A stretch of DNA of 7,294 nucleotides from Syntrophomonadaceae bacterium (GTDB lineage: Bacteria; Bacillota_D; Dethiobacteria; DTU022), in assembly GCA_003562605.1 (NCBI GenBank), contig PWUG01000398.1:1-7294 (forward strand), read 5' to 3'. The notes beneath the pieces were generated by a model that searched no databases, was not told where the DNA came from, and saw nothing but the letters and a program-made list of their open reading frames with translations. Made by a program: the position numbers and the translations under genes. Positions 1 to 6,143 of the stretch are shown here, piece after piece. Every line of letters begins with the position of its first letter. Position 1 is the stretch's first letter.

Positions 1-306
1 ATCAGTATCGGCAAAGAGATGCTCGACAGCAAACTGGCCGGGATGCCCGGGTTCCCGGAAGAATTGAAGCTGGAGCTGCAGCATATGATCCTCACCCATC
101 ACGGCATGCGGGAGTGGGGTTCGCCGGAAGTGCCGAAGACTATTCATGCCTTCGCCCTTTTTCATGCCGACCTGGTCAGCGCCCGCATGAACCAGTTTGT
201 AAAAATTATGGAGAGGCACGTTCCCGAAAGCGGCGAGTGGACCGAGTGGGACCGGTTCCTGGAAAGAAGCATCTATATCCGCCCCACCGGGGAGCAGGAT
301 TATTGA
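1..306 (+). CDS. YhaM-like 3'-5' exoribonuclease, HD domain, C-terminal part (5'-truncated)
   Basis: This is the C-terminal ~101 residues of a gene that enters from the left; the frame is open from base 1, so the ATG at 19 is internal. The segment PGFPEELKLELQHMILTHHG followed by EWGSP matches the end of the HD domain of YhaM-family exoribonucleases, which in Bacillota degrade RNA (and ssDNA) 3' to 5' in the cytoplasm and consist of an OB fold plus an HD domain. The tail WTEWDRFLERSIYIRP also resembles the YhaM C-terminus. The first HD ligands lie outside the window. The stretch corresponding to the usual ILHYIDNLDAKM reads ALFHADLVSARM here: the Asp of HYID is kept, but the surroundings are diverged. 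TGA ends the gene at 304-306. Family assignment is from remembered motifs, so function is inferred from a fragment. Confidence 0.78.
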   Translation: MSIGKEMLDSKLAGMPGFPEELKLELQHMILTHHGMREWGSPEVPKTIHAFALFHADLVSARMNQFVKIMERHVPESGEWTEWDRFLERSIYIRPTGEQDY

Positions 307-363
307 ACATCAGGGAGAAGTTAGTATTAATGAAGGAATGAACAGAGAGTGATGGTGAAATAG

Positions 364-1539
364 TTGGGAAGAGCCGATAGGCCGAAAGGACTGCTGAAGA
401 CAGATGACCGCACCCTGAAGGTGATACCCTTCAATCAGGATGCACCCTACTATGCCCAAAAAGGAGCTTACTACAGCCAGAAGAACAAGCCTTCAAAGGC
501 TTTGCTCTACCTGCAGAAGGCAGTCGAAACCGAACCGGATGACCCCCTGAACCACTACAACCTGGCCTGCCTGCTGAGCAAGATCAACCACCTGGAAGAA
601 GCCAATTGTATCTTTAATCATATTGTCAAGAACATGGATCCCGATCTGACCGAGTGCTATTTTTACATGGCGGTAAATCACGGTTTGATGGAAGATCTGC
701 CTGAGGCGAAGCGCTTCCTTTTAAAATACCTGCATCTCTCTCCGGAAGGCGATATGGCTGAAGAAGCCGAAGATCTGCTCCTGGCGATGGAAGATGAAGG
801 TGATGGCGAAGCTTTTAACCGCAGCCTTAGCACGGCCGATACCGGAGCGCTCTTGAAGCTGATTGAAGACCTGGGGAAGGTGCATTTTAAAGGGCGCCTG
901 CTGGAGGAGGAATATTTCCACAAGGCTCTGCAGTGGGGCCTTTACCAGGGCGGGGACCTTTTAAAAGAGGCTATTATCAGGCTTTACGGTGAAACAGGCT
1001 GTAAGGCAGCCTGCAGGAGCCTGGCCGATTTCGCTGCCAACCCCTGGGTTAACGAACGCCTGCGCCAGGTAGCCCTGCTCGAACTTAAAAGAGCAAACCC
1101 GGATGGCAGGTGCCGTATTTATACAGAGGGGCGCTTTCGTGAAGTCAGCCTGCGTGAATTTCCCTCACCGGCGCCAACCTGGGAAGGTAAGTGGCAGCAG
1201 GTGCTCGAGTGCACTTTTGCCAATATGAAAAGCAGTTCTTACTACAGTGAAGAGTTCTACGAAGATGCCGAAGCGATCTGGCTTGATTTTATCAACCAGG
1301 TTTACCCGCAGGGCCCGCGCGTAGACAGGCCCCAGACCTGGGCTGCGGGGCTTGAATACTGCCTGGCCAGATTTCATTTTCTCGGTCTGACCCAGAAAGA
1401 ACTGGCTGCCGCTTACGGGGTTTCGGCTGCCAGTGTGCGCCGTAAATTTACCGAGATTAACAGTGTATTGCAGATTGACCGGAAAGCATACCGCAATATG
1501 CTTGCTCTCCTGACCGACAGGGAAGGCGAACAGTATTAA
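364..1539 (+). CDS. TPR-repeat protein with C-terminal helix-turn-helix-like segment
   Basis: A 391-residue soluble protein with no signal peptide or membrane segment. Three TPR-like helix pairs are visible at about residues 28-60, 62-94 and 96-129, with typical spacing of A, L, Y and P (for example YNLACLL and ALLYLQKAVETEPDD). A helical middle region without recognisable motifs follows (about 130-320). At 326-362 comes WAAGLEYCLARFHF and then LTQKELAAAYGVSAASVRRK, which looks like a helix-turn-helix. TPRs mediate protein contacts; DNA binding by the C-terminus is inference. TTG 364 is chosen because a stop codon lies directly before it and GGTGA (354-358) can pair with the 16S 3' end; the next in-frame candidate, GTG 421, has no obvious site. 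It sits 57 bases after the exoribonuclease and is closed by a strong terminator. I do not recognise a named gene. Confidence 0.85.
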   Translation: MGRADRPKGLLKTDDRTLKVIPFNQDAPYYAQKGAYYSQKNKPSKALLYLQKAVETEPDDPLNHYNLACLLSKINHLEEANCIFNHIVKNMDPDLTECYFYMAVNHGLMEDLPEAKRFLLKYLHLSPEGDMAEEAEDLLLAMEDEGDGEAFNRSLSTADTGALLKLIEDLGKVHFKGRLLEEEYFHKALQWGLYQGGDLLKEAIIRLYGETGCKAACRSLADFAANPWVNERLRQVALLELKRANPDGRCRIYTEGRFREVSLREFPSPAPTWEGKWQQVLECTFANMKSSSYYSEEFYEDAEAIWLDFINQVYPQGPRVDRPQTWAAGLEYCLARFHFLGLTQKELAAAYGVSAASVRRKFTEINSVLQIDRKAYRNMLALLTDREGEQY

Positions 1540-1558
1540 GCAGCACAGATGATCATAG

Positions 1559-1586
1559 AGGCCCCTTCCGCGGAAGGGGCTTTTTT
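1559..1586 (+). terminator. Rho-independent terminator after the TPR gene
   Basis: A GC-rich inverted repeat, GCCCCTTC / GAAGGGGC around a CGCG loop (1561-1580 is a perfect 20-base palindrome), extends by a G-T and an A-T pair to about 10 bp and is followed directly by TTTTTT at 1581-1586. It starts about 20 bases after the TPR stop codon. No T-run exists on the opposite strand, so it should act rightward only. It separates the TPR gene from the YjbQ-sirtuin-repair group. Confidence 0.93.
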
Positions 1587-1642
1587 GCAAATACCGGCTA
1601 ATTCCAGGCTGATTAAGCGGCAATGCTTTATTTGGTTGTTTT

Positions 1643-1650
1643 AAAGGAGG
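1643..1650 (+). promoter_or_regulatory. Strong ribosome binding site that fixes the YjbQ start
   Basis: AAAGGAGG lies 8 bases before TTG 1659. It falls inside the longer reading frame that begins at ATG 1623, so that ATG would place the site within coding sequence. The site therefore argues for the TTG, not the upstream ATG. Confidence 0.85.
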
Positions 1651-1658
1651 CAGAAAAC

Positions 1659-2051
1659 TTGCACCTTGAATTAAAAGTTGAAACCACGGCCCGGGAACAA
1701 TTTGTAAATGTTACGCCCAGGCTAAATGAAGTGTTGACCAAAAGTGGAGTTAATAACGGCCGTTGTACTGTTTTTGTGTCGCACACTACTGCTGCAATGA
1801 CGATTAACGAAGATGCAGACCCGGATGTGATGGAAGATCTGCTCCGTTTTCTGCAGGATATGGTCCCTCTGAAAGGTAACTACCGTCACCGTGAAGGCAA
1901 CAGCGACGCCCATATCAAGGCTTCCCTACTGGGCTGTTCCCTTCACCTGATAATCAAGAATGGGTCGCTCGATTTGGGCACCTGGCAGGGCGTATTTTTA
2001 GCGGAATTTGACGGTCCCCGCACCCGCACTGTAAAAGTCTGGATTGACTGA
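1659..2051 (+). CDS. YjbQ / UPF0047 family protein (secondary thiamine-phosphate synthase-like)
   Basis: A 130-residue cytoplasmic protein that matches UPF0047 along its full length. The conserved motifs are all present: HTTAAMTINEDADPDV from residue 42, the YRHREGNSDAHIKASL stretch (75-90), GTWQG (107-111) and EFDGPRTR (116-123). His42, His77 and His85 are the family's conserved, probably metal-binding histidines. Members such as E. coli YjbQ have weak thiamine-phosphate synthase activity, but the true physiological role is unsettled, so the enzymatic name is provisional. Start at TTG 1659 gives the usual family length; the longer ATG 1623 frame would add 12 residues ahead of the Shine-Dalgarno sequence. 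It is the first gene after the terminator and lies 92 bases upstream of the first sirtuin; I see no functional link. Confidence 0.93.
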   Translation: MHLELKVETTAREQFVNVTPRLNEVLTKSGVNNGRCTVFVSHTTAAMTINEDADPDVMEDLLRFLQDMVPLKGNYRHREGNSDAHIKASLLGCSLHLIIKNGSLDLGTWQGVFLAEFDGPRTRTVKVWID

Positions 2052-2130
2052 TTATTTCCCTTTCCCCTTGCACGGAGGGGCTATAAGTAAGGGTCTGGAG
2101 CGCTTTTAAGATGGAATATCAGAGATAGTT

Positions 2131-2139
2131 GGGAGGTGG
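2131..2139 (+). promoter_or_regulatory. Ribosome binding site fixing the first sirtuin start
   Basis: GGGAGGTGG contains a GGAGGT core (2132-2137) that sits 6 bases before ATG 2144. The frame is also open from TTG 2129, but that codon overlaps the site itself, so ATG 2144 is the start. Confidence 0.85.
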
Positions 2140-2143
2140 AACC

Positions 2144-2893
2144 ATGGAAGAGCTGCTCGATAATATCAAAAAAATTGCAGATCTGCTTGTAAAAAGCAGC
2201 TACACGATTGTCCTTACCGGCGCAGGGGTCTCTACTGAAAGCGGGGTGCCCGATTTCCGCAGCCCGGGGAGCGGTCTCTGGACTATGCTCGACCCTGAAC
2301 TTTTCACCATCCAGGGGTTTAAAGCCAACCCGAAAGCATTTTACGAAGCCGGTGCCCCGTTTGTCCGCCTGCTCGATAAGGCCGAACCAAATGAAGCCCA
2401 TACCGTGCTGGCTGAACTGGAGCGGCGCGGGATTGTCAAGTCGATTATTACCCAGAATGTTGACGGGCTGCATCAGAAAGGAGGTGCTGAACGGGTGCTT
2501 GAAATTCACGGCACCCTGAGTACCGCCAGCTGCATGCACTGCGGCCGGAAGGTAACCATTGAAGAAGTAGCCTCCGATGTCGAAGAAGGCTTGCTGCCGC
2601 CGCTTTGCATCGAGTGCGGCGAACCGCTTAAACCGGATGTTGTCCTTTTCGGTGAACCGCTCTCACCCGACTACCGGGAAGCGCTGGAAGAGGCACAAAA
2701 AGCCGACCTGATCATGGTTGTCGGGTCAAGTATGCAGGTCTCACCGGCCAACCAGCTGCCTTCTTATAGTGAAAGCCTGGTTATTATTAACCGCACCCCG
2801 ACCTTCTATGACCAGCAGGCAAAGGTCGTAATACACGAAAGTACAGCCCGGGTAATGAGGCTCCTGCTGGCGGAGTTGGAGAGCAGGGGATAG
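2144..2893 (+). CDS. Sir2-family NAD-dependent protein deacetylase (sirtuin), intact copy
   Basis: 249 residues, usual for a single-domain bacterial sirtuin. It removes acyl groups from lysines using NAD, giving nicotinamide and O-acyl-ADP-ribose. Motifs in order: GAGVS (26-30), SGVPDFR (33-39) forming the NAD loop, TQNVDGLH (103-110), catalytic His122 in EIHGTL, a zinc site of Cys130/Cys133 and Cys155/Cys158, VVLFGE (166-171), GSSMQVSPA (194-202) and an IIN nucleotide-binding motif near 214-216. The layout resembles Thermotoga Sir2 more than E. coli CobB; the Tyr/Arg pair typical of desuccinylases is not evident, which suggests deacetylase activity (inference). Protein targets cannot be read from this locus, and no acetyl-CoA synthetase or acetyltransferase is adjacent. 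A diverged duplicate follows 87 bases downstream. Confidence 0.95.
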   Translation: MEELLDNIKKIADLLVKSSYTIVLTGAGVSTESGVPDFRSPGSGLWTMLDPELFTIQGFKANPKAFYEAGAPFVRLLDKAEPNEAHTVLAELERRGIVKSIITQNVDGLHQKGGAERVLEIHGTLSTASCMHCGRKVTIEEVASDVEEGLLPPLCIECGEPLKPDVVLFGEPLSPDYREALEEAQKADLIMVVGSSMQVSPANQLPSYSESLVIINRTPTFYDQQAKVVIHESTARVMRLLLAELESRG

Positions 2894-2929
2894 GAGAATA
2901 TGGCGGGCAGTTTAAAGCATGGGTTGCCG

Positions 2930-2957
2930 TTGCCGGCCCGTGGGAGTATTTGATAAT
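2930..2957 (+). promoter_or_regulatory. Possible sigma-A-type promoter before the second sirtuin
   Basis: TTGCCG (2930-2935) and GATAAT (2952-2957) are separated by 16 bases, matching 4/6 and 5/6 of the consensus. Transcription would start near 2964, just before the AAGGGG ribosome binding site. The -35 overlaps a weak hairpin (2918-2942). The match is from sequence alone and could be chance; read-through from the first sirtuin is equally possible. Confidence 0.3.
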
Positions 2958-2980
2958 TTATTTTTTAAGGGGATGATTCC

Positions 2981-3736
2981 TTGGAACGCTTAATGGAAGA
3001 GGTTAAACAAATTGCCGACCTGCTCGAACAAAGCAGCCACACGGTTGTTTTTACCGGCGCGGGGATTTCGGTGGACAGAGGCCTTCCTGGCTTTCACTCT
3101 CTCAGTGACAGGCTTCCGACCATGGTTGCCCCGGATGATTTTAGCATCCGGAGGTTCGAAGCAAATCCACAGGCTTTTTATGAAGCCGGCGCACCTTATT
3201 TTGACATTCTTGAAAGGATCGAACCCAATGAAGTGCATACTGTTCTGGCAGACCTGGAAAAGCGCGGCCAGGTTAAGGCTATTGTCACCCAGAATATTGA
3301 CGGCCTGCACCGGAAAGCCGGGTCTAAAAATGTGCTCGAAATTCACGGGACATTAAGAACTGCAAGCTGCGTACATTGTGATCTGCAGCTGGAAATTGAA
3401 GATGTATTAGCTGTCGCAGGGGAAAAGCCCCTGGTGCCATTATGCCCTGACTGCGGCGAACCGCTCAAACCGGATGTTGTTCTTTCCGGTGAACCGCCTC
3501 CTCCTGATTATCATAAAGCATTTGAGGAGGTTAAGCGGGCCGACCTGGTGATTATCATCGGTTCAAATATGAAATCTTCCCCGGCAGATCAGCTGCCTGT
3601 TGACAATAAAAACCTGGTCATTATTAACGACACCCCAACCAACTATGACCGGCAGGCAAAGATAGTCACCAATGAAAATCCGATCAAAGTGATGAGGATG
3701 CTCTTCGAAGAATTGGATCGCAGAGGCTCAAAATGA
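2981..3736 (+). CDS. Sir2-family paralog with altered NAD pocket (possible pseudoenzyme)
   Basis: 251 residues, aligning without gaps to the preceding sirtuin at about 57% identity (143/249 by hand count). Retained: GAGIS (26-30), TQNIDGLH (103-110), catalytic-position His122, and zinc cysteines 130, 133, 155 and 158. Changed at usually invariant positions: SGVPDFR becomes RGLPGFH (Ser33 to Arg, Asp37 to Gly, Arg39 to His), FGE becomes SGE (Phe169 to Ser), and GSSMQV becomes GSNMKS (Ser196 to Asn, Val199 to Ser). These residues line the NAD site in sirtuins of known structure, so weak or no deacylase activity is likely (inference). The frame is intact and the fold and zinc residues are kept, which argues against a simple decaying pseudogene. 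TTG 2981 is the start: AAGGGG (2967-2972) lies 8 bases upstream and the N-terminus then aligns with its neighbour; ATG 2993 is the less likely alternative. Confidence 0.9.
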   Translation: MERLMEEVKQIADLLEQSSHTVVFTGAGISVDRGLPGFHSLSDRLPTMVAPDDFSIRRFEANPQAFYEAGAPYFDILERIEPNEVHTVLADLEKRGQVKAIVTQNIDGLHRKAGSKNVLEIHGTLRTASCVHCDLQLEIEDVLAVAGEKPLVPLCPDCGEPLKPDVVLSGEPPPPDYHKAFEEVKRADLVIIIGSNMKSSPADQLPVDNKNLVIINDTPTNYDRQAKIVTNENPIKVMRMLFEELDRRGSK

Positions 3737-3793
3737 GGCAGGCCTGCAGTTTCCCTTTATATGACGGTAGCCGTTTATGCAGAAGTATGCCAT

Positions 3794-3814
3794 GCCCGCA
3801 CCGGGTGACGGGGC
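3794..3814 (+). other. Weak GC-rich hairpin upstream of nfo
   Basis: GCCCG + CAC pair with GTG + CGGGGC around a CGG loop, with one bulged A and one bulged G. The following tract, TATTTAATAATCATT, is AT-rich but not a T-run, so this could be an inefficient terminator after the second sirtuin, a leader structure of nfo, or nothing. It occupies the only sizeable gap (111 bases) between the sirtuins and the repair genes. Confidence 0.3.
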
Positions 3815-3847
3815 TATTTAATAATCATTACCAGGGGAGGTAACACC

Positions 3848-4690
3848 GTGCGCTTTGGAGTACATATGCCCCAGAAGGGCGGTTTTGAAAAAAACGTGAA
3901 AAGGGTGGCCGGGATCGGCTGCCGGACAATCCAGATTTTTCCCGGAAACCCGACAGGCTGGAAGATGGGCAAACTTGAAGAACCGGAGATAACAAAACGG
4001 GCTGGTCTTCTTAGTGAGTTAGATATTAAACCGCTCGTAGTCCACAGTGCCTACCTGATTAACCTGGCTTCAAATAATGAAGATTTCCTGGTAAAGTCGA
4101 AAAAGCTGCTTAACGAAACAATGGAGAGAGCCGGTTTTTACGGGGCCCCGTACGTGGTTTTGCATACCGGTAACCACGGCGGACAGGGCGTGGAGAAGGG
4201 CATGGCCCAGATTATAAGCAGCATCAGCGAAGGCATCTCCCAATGGCCGGAATCGGTAATGCTCCTGCTCGAAAACACAGCCGGGAGTGGTACTGCCCTG
4301 GGGGCAAACTTTGAAGAGCTGGCCGAGATTCTGCAGTCTTTCCCGAAAGGCAGGTTGGGTACCTGCATTGATACCGCTCACAGCTGGGCTGCCGGCTATG
4401 ATATCGGCAGCAAAGCGGCAGTGGATAAAGTCCTGGCCCGGTTTGATCAGACGGTCGGCCTGGAAAACCTGCAGGTTATTCATGTAAACGACACCAGGGT
4501 AGAATGCGGCGCCCGGGTAGATCGTCATGCCCATATCGGGGAAGGCAGCATTTCCCTGGAAGGCTTCGGTGCCATCCTTAACTATGGCTGGCCAAAAGAT
4601 TTTCCCTTCATCCTCGAAACACCCGAAAACGGCACGGACTGGGACCGTGTGAACATGGATAAACTGATCGGGTTGGTGGATAATAATTAG
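3848..4690 (+). CDS. nfo: Endonuclease IV (deoxyribonuclease IV, AP endonuclease)
   Basis: 280 residues, full length for the family. It cleaves DNA 5' of abasic sites and removes blocked 3' ends during base excision repair, using a three-zinc centre in a TIM barrel. All nine metal ligands can be placed: His66 (VVHSAYL), His106 (LHTGNH), Glu142 (LLLENT), Asp175 and His178 (CIDTAH), His212 (IHVND), Asp225 and His227 (VDRHAHIG) and Glu257 (ILETPE). GTG 3848 is the start, with GGGGAGG (3834-3840) 7 bases upstream; the protein then begins MRFGVHMP as expected for the family. radA follows after 14 bases, so the two are almost certainly co-transcribed as a repair unit. No odd features. Confidence 0.97.
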   Translation: MRFGVHMPQKGGFEKNVKRVAGIGCRTIQIFPGNPTGWKMGKLEEPEITKRAGLLSELDIKPLVVHSAYLINLASNNEDFLVKSKKLLNETMERAGFYGAPYVVLHTGNHGGQGVEKGMAQIISSISEGISQWPESVMLLLENTAGSGTALGANFEELAEILQSFPKGRLGTCIDTAHSWAAGYDIGSKAAVDKVLARFDQTVGLENLQVIHVNDTRVECGARVDRHAHIGEGSISLEGFGAILNYGWPKDFPFILETPENGTDWDRVNMDKLIGLVDNN

Positions 4691-4704
4691 AGAGGGGTTT
4701 TGAG

Positions 4705-6081
4705 TTGGCGAAGAAGACGACACTATTTTGCTGTAACAGCTGTGGCTACGAAACCCAAAAATGGCTGGGGCGCTGCCCCGGTTGTGAAGAATGGAATACA
4801 CTGACCGAGGTAAGTGTGGTCCCTGCGCGGCGAAGAGCGGCCAGGCTGGGAAGTATCAGCGCTGTATCATTGAATGAAGTGCCTGCAGCGGCTGAGGAGC
4901 GCTTTGTTACCGGTATCGGTGAATTTGACCGGGTTTTGGGCGGCGGCATGGTATCCGGTTCAGTGGTGCTCATAGGTGGTGATCCCGGAATAGGCAAGTC
5001 GACACTGCTCCTGCAGGCTGCAGCCCGCCTGGCCGAAAATAGAAGTGTATTTTATGCCAGTGGAGAAGAGTCGCTTCATCAGTTAAAAATGCGTGCGGAA
5101 CGCCTTGCTATTAAAGATGTTTTCCAGGTGGCGGCAATTACCGAACTCGAGGTCTTGCTGGAAACCACAGGTTCAGTTAATCCGGCAGTGCTGGTTGTCG
5201 ATTCGGTGCAATCGATATACCGCAGTGATATCGACGGAGTCCCCGGCAGCGTCAGCCAGGTTCGGGAGGTAACTGCCGAGCTGGTCCGCATGGCCAAAGA
5301 TCATAATATTGCCGTGTTCTTAGTCGGCCACGTTACCAAGGAAGGAATGATGGCCGGCCCGCGCCTGCTTGAGCATATGGTAGATTGTGTGCTCTACCTT
5401 GAGGGCGATCGATACCACAGTTTCCGTATCCTGCGTGGAGTTAAAAACCGATTCGGCTCTACCAACGAAATCGGTGTCTTTATGATGGAGTCGGAGGGTT
5501 TGCTTGAAGTAGCCAACCCCTCACACTTATTTATGACCCAAAACCGGGAGCAGGCTCCCGGGGCGGTAATTACCGCAAGCATGGAAGGGACCAGGCCGCT
5601 TTTGGTCGAGATCCAATCGCTGGTGGCCCCGACCGGCTACCCTTCACCGCGGCGCACCTCAACCGGCATTGACCTGAACCGGGTTGCCCTGGTCATGGCG
5701 GTGCTGGAGAAGCATGCCGGTATTTCCTTTTTTGGTTTAGATACTTTTGTTAACGTGGTTGGCGGAGTGCGCCTCTTCGAACCGGCAGCTGACCTGGCTC
5801 TCGCTTTGAGTTTGACCTCCAGCCTGAAAGGGAAAAGTTTAAATGGTGATACTGTTGCAGTTGGCGAGATAGGCCTGACCGGAGAAATCCGCCCCGTAAG
5901 CCGCATCCGCCAGCGCTTGAACGAAGCAGTCAAGCTGGGTTTCAAACGTTTCATTCTTCCCGAAGCCAACCAGGCTGAACTAAAGGCAGCATCACGTGAG
6001 TTCAAAGGACTTCAGTTAATCGGTGCCGGCAACATAAAAGAGGCAATCGGCATTGCCCTGTTAACCGGCAAAGCACAATAA
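4705..6081 (+). CDS. radA: DNA repair protein RadA
   Basis: 458 residues, the normal RadA length. RadA is a RecA-related ATPase that drives branch migration and processing of recombination intermediates. Domains in order: N-terminal C4 zinc finger (Cys10, Cys13, Cys24, Cys27, with the KWLGRCPGC signature), RecA-like core with Walker A GGDPGIGKST (91-100, Lys98) and Walker B ending at Asp166 (VLVVDS), the RadA-specific KNRFG motif (247-251), and a C-terminal Lon-protease-like domain from about 280 (PRRTSTGIDLNR, then GGVRLFEPAADLALALSL), which is considered non-proteolytic in RadA. TTG 4705 is preceded by AGAGGGG (4691-4697) with a 7-base spacer, and the resulting N-terminus fits the family. 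It is the last gene of the rightward group. The clpC/disA neighbours common in Bacillota are absent here: nfo is upstream and a convergent gene downstream. Confidence 0.97.
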   Translation: MAKKTTLFCCNSCGYETQKWLGRCPGCEEWNTLTEVSVVPARRRAARLGSISAVSLNEVPAAAEERFVTGIGEFDRVLGGGMVSGSVVLIGGDPGIGKSTLLLQAAARLAENRSVFYASGEESLHQLKMRAERLAIKDVFQVAAITELEVLLETTGSVNPAVLVVDSVQSIYRSDIDGVPGSVSQVREVTAELVRMAKDHNIAVFLVGHVTKEGMMAGPRLLEHMVDCVLYLEGDRYHSFRILRGVKNRFGSTNEIGVFMMESEGLLEVANPSHLFMTQNREQAPGAVITASMEGTRPLLVEIQSLVAPTGYPSPRRTSTGIDLNRVALVMAVLEKHAGISFFGLDTFVNVVGGVRLFEPAADLALALSLTSSLKGKSLNGDTVAVGEIGLTGEIRPVSRIRQRLNEAVKLGFKRFILPEANQAELKAASREFKGLQLIGAGNIKEAIGIALLTGKAQ

Positions 6082-6087
6082 GTCATC

Positions 6088-6125
6088 AAAAAGGGCTGTC
6101 CCAACCAACTGAGGACAGCCCCTTT
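6088..6125. terminator. Bidirectional rho-independent terminator between radA and the alcohol dehydrogenase
   Basis: A 9-bp perfect stem, GGGCTGTCC (6093-6101) with GGACAGCCC (6113-6121), encloses an 11-base loop. AAAAA at 6088-6092 gives a TTTTT tail on the minus strand, and TTTAATTA follows on the plus strand. It lies 6 bases after radA and 19 bases beyond the alcohol dehydrogenase stop, so it should end both converging transcripts, better for the minus-strand gene because its T-run is uninterrupted. Confidence 0.88.
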
Positions 6126-6143
6126 AATTATAAGCGGTAATGA

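Noticed and set aside
303..331. TTGAAC ... TATTAA/ATTAAT as a promoter for the TPR gene
   Set aside because: Both boxes match only 4/6 of the consensus and overlap the upstream stop codon; too weak to list as a feature.
1165..1623. Minus-strand open frame of 152 codons over the TPR gene 3' end
   Set aside because: It runs through the terminator palindrome and lies antisense to a supported gene, with no recognisable motif.
1623..1658. Upstream ATG start for the YjbQ protein
   Set aside because: AAAGGAGG lies inside this extension, 8 bases before TTG 1659, and the family length fits the shorter form.
2058..2096. CCCCT/AGGGG inverted repeat as a terminator after the YjbQ gene
   Set aside because: The stem is only 5 bp and no T-run follows; CTATAAG here also lacks a -35 at suitable spacing.
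2125..2134. ATAGTTGGGA shared with 360-369 before the TPR gene
   Set aside because: Only 10 bases, used differently at each site (ribosome binding site versus start codon); probably coincidence.
2981..3736. Second sirtuin as a plain pseudogene
   Set aside because: No stop, frameshift or gap; zinc cysteines, catalytic His and ribosome binding site are kept.
4070..4801. Long minus-strand open frame across nfo and the start of radA (243 codons)
   Set aside because: It is the shadow of two well-supported genes on the plus strand and shows no family motifs.
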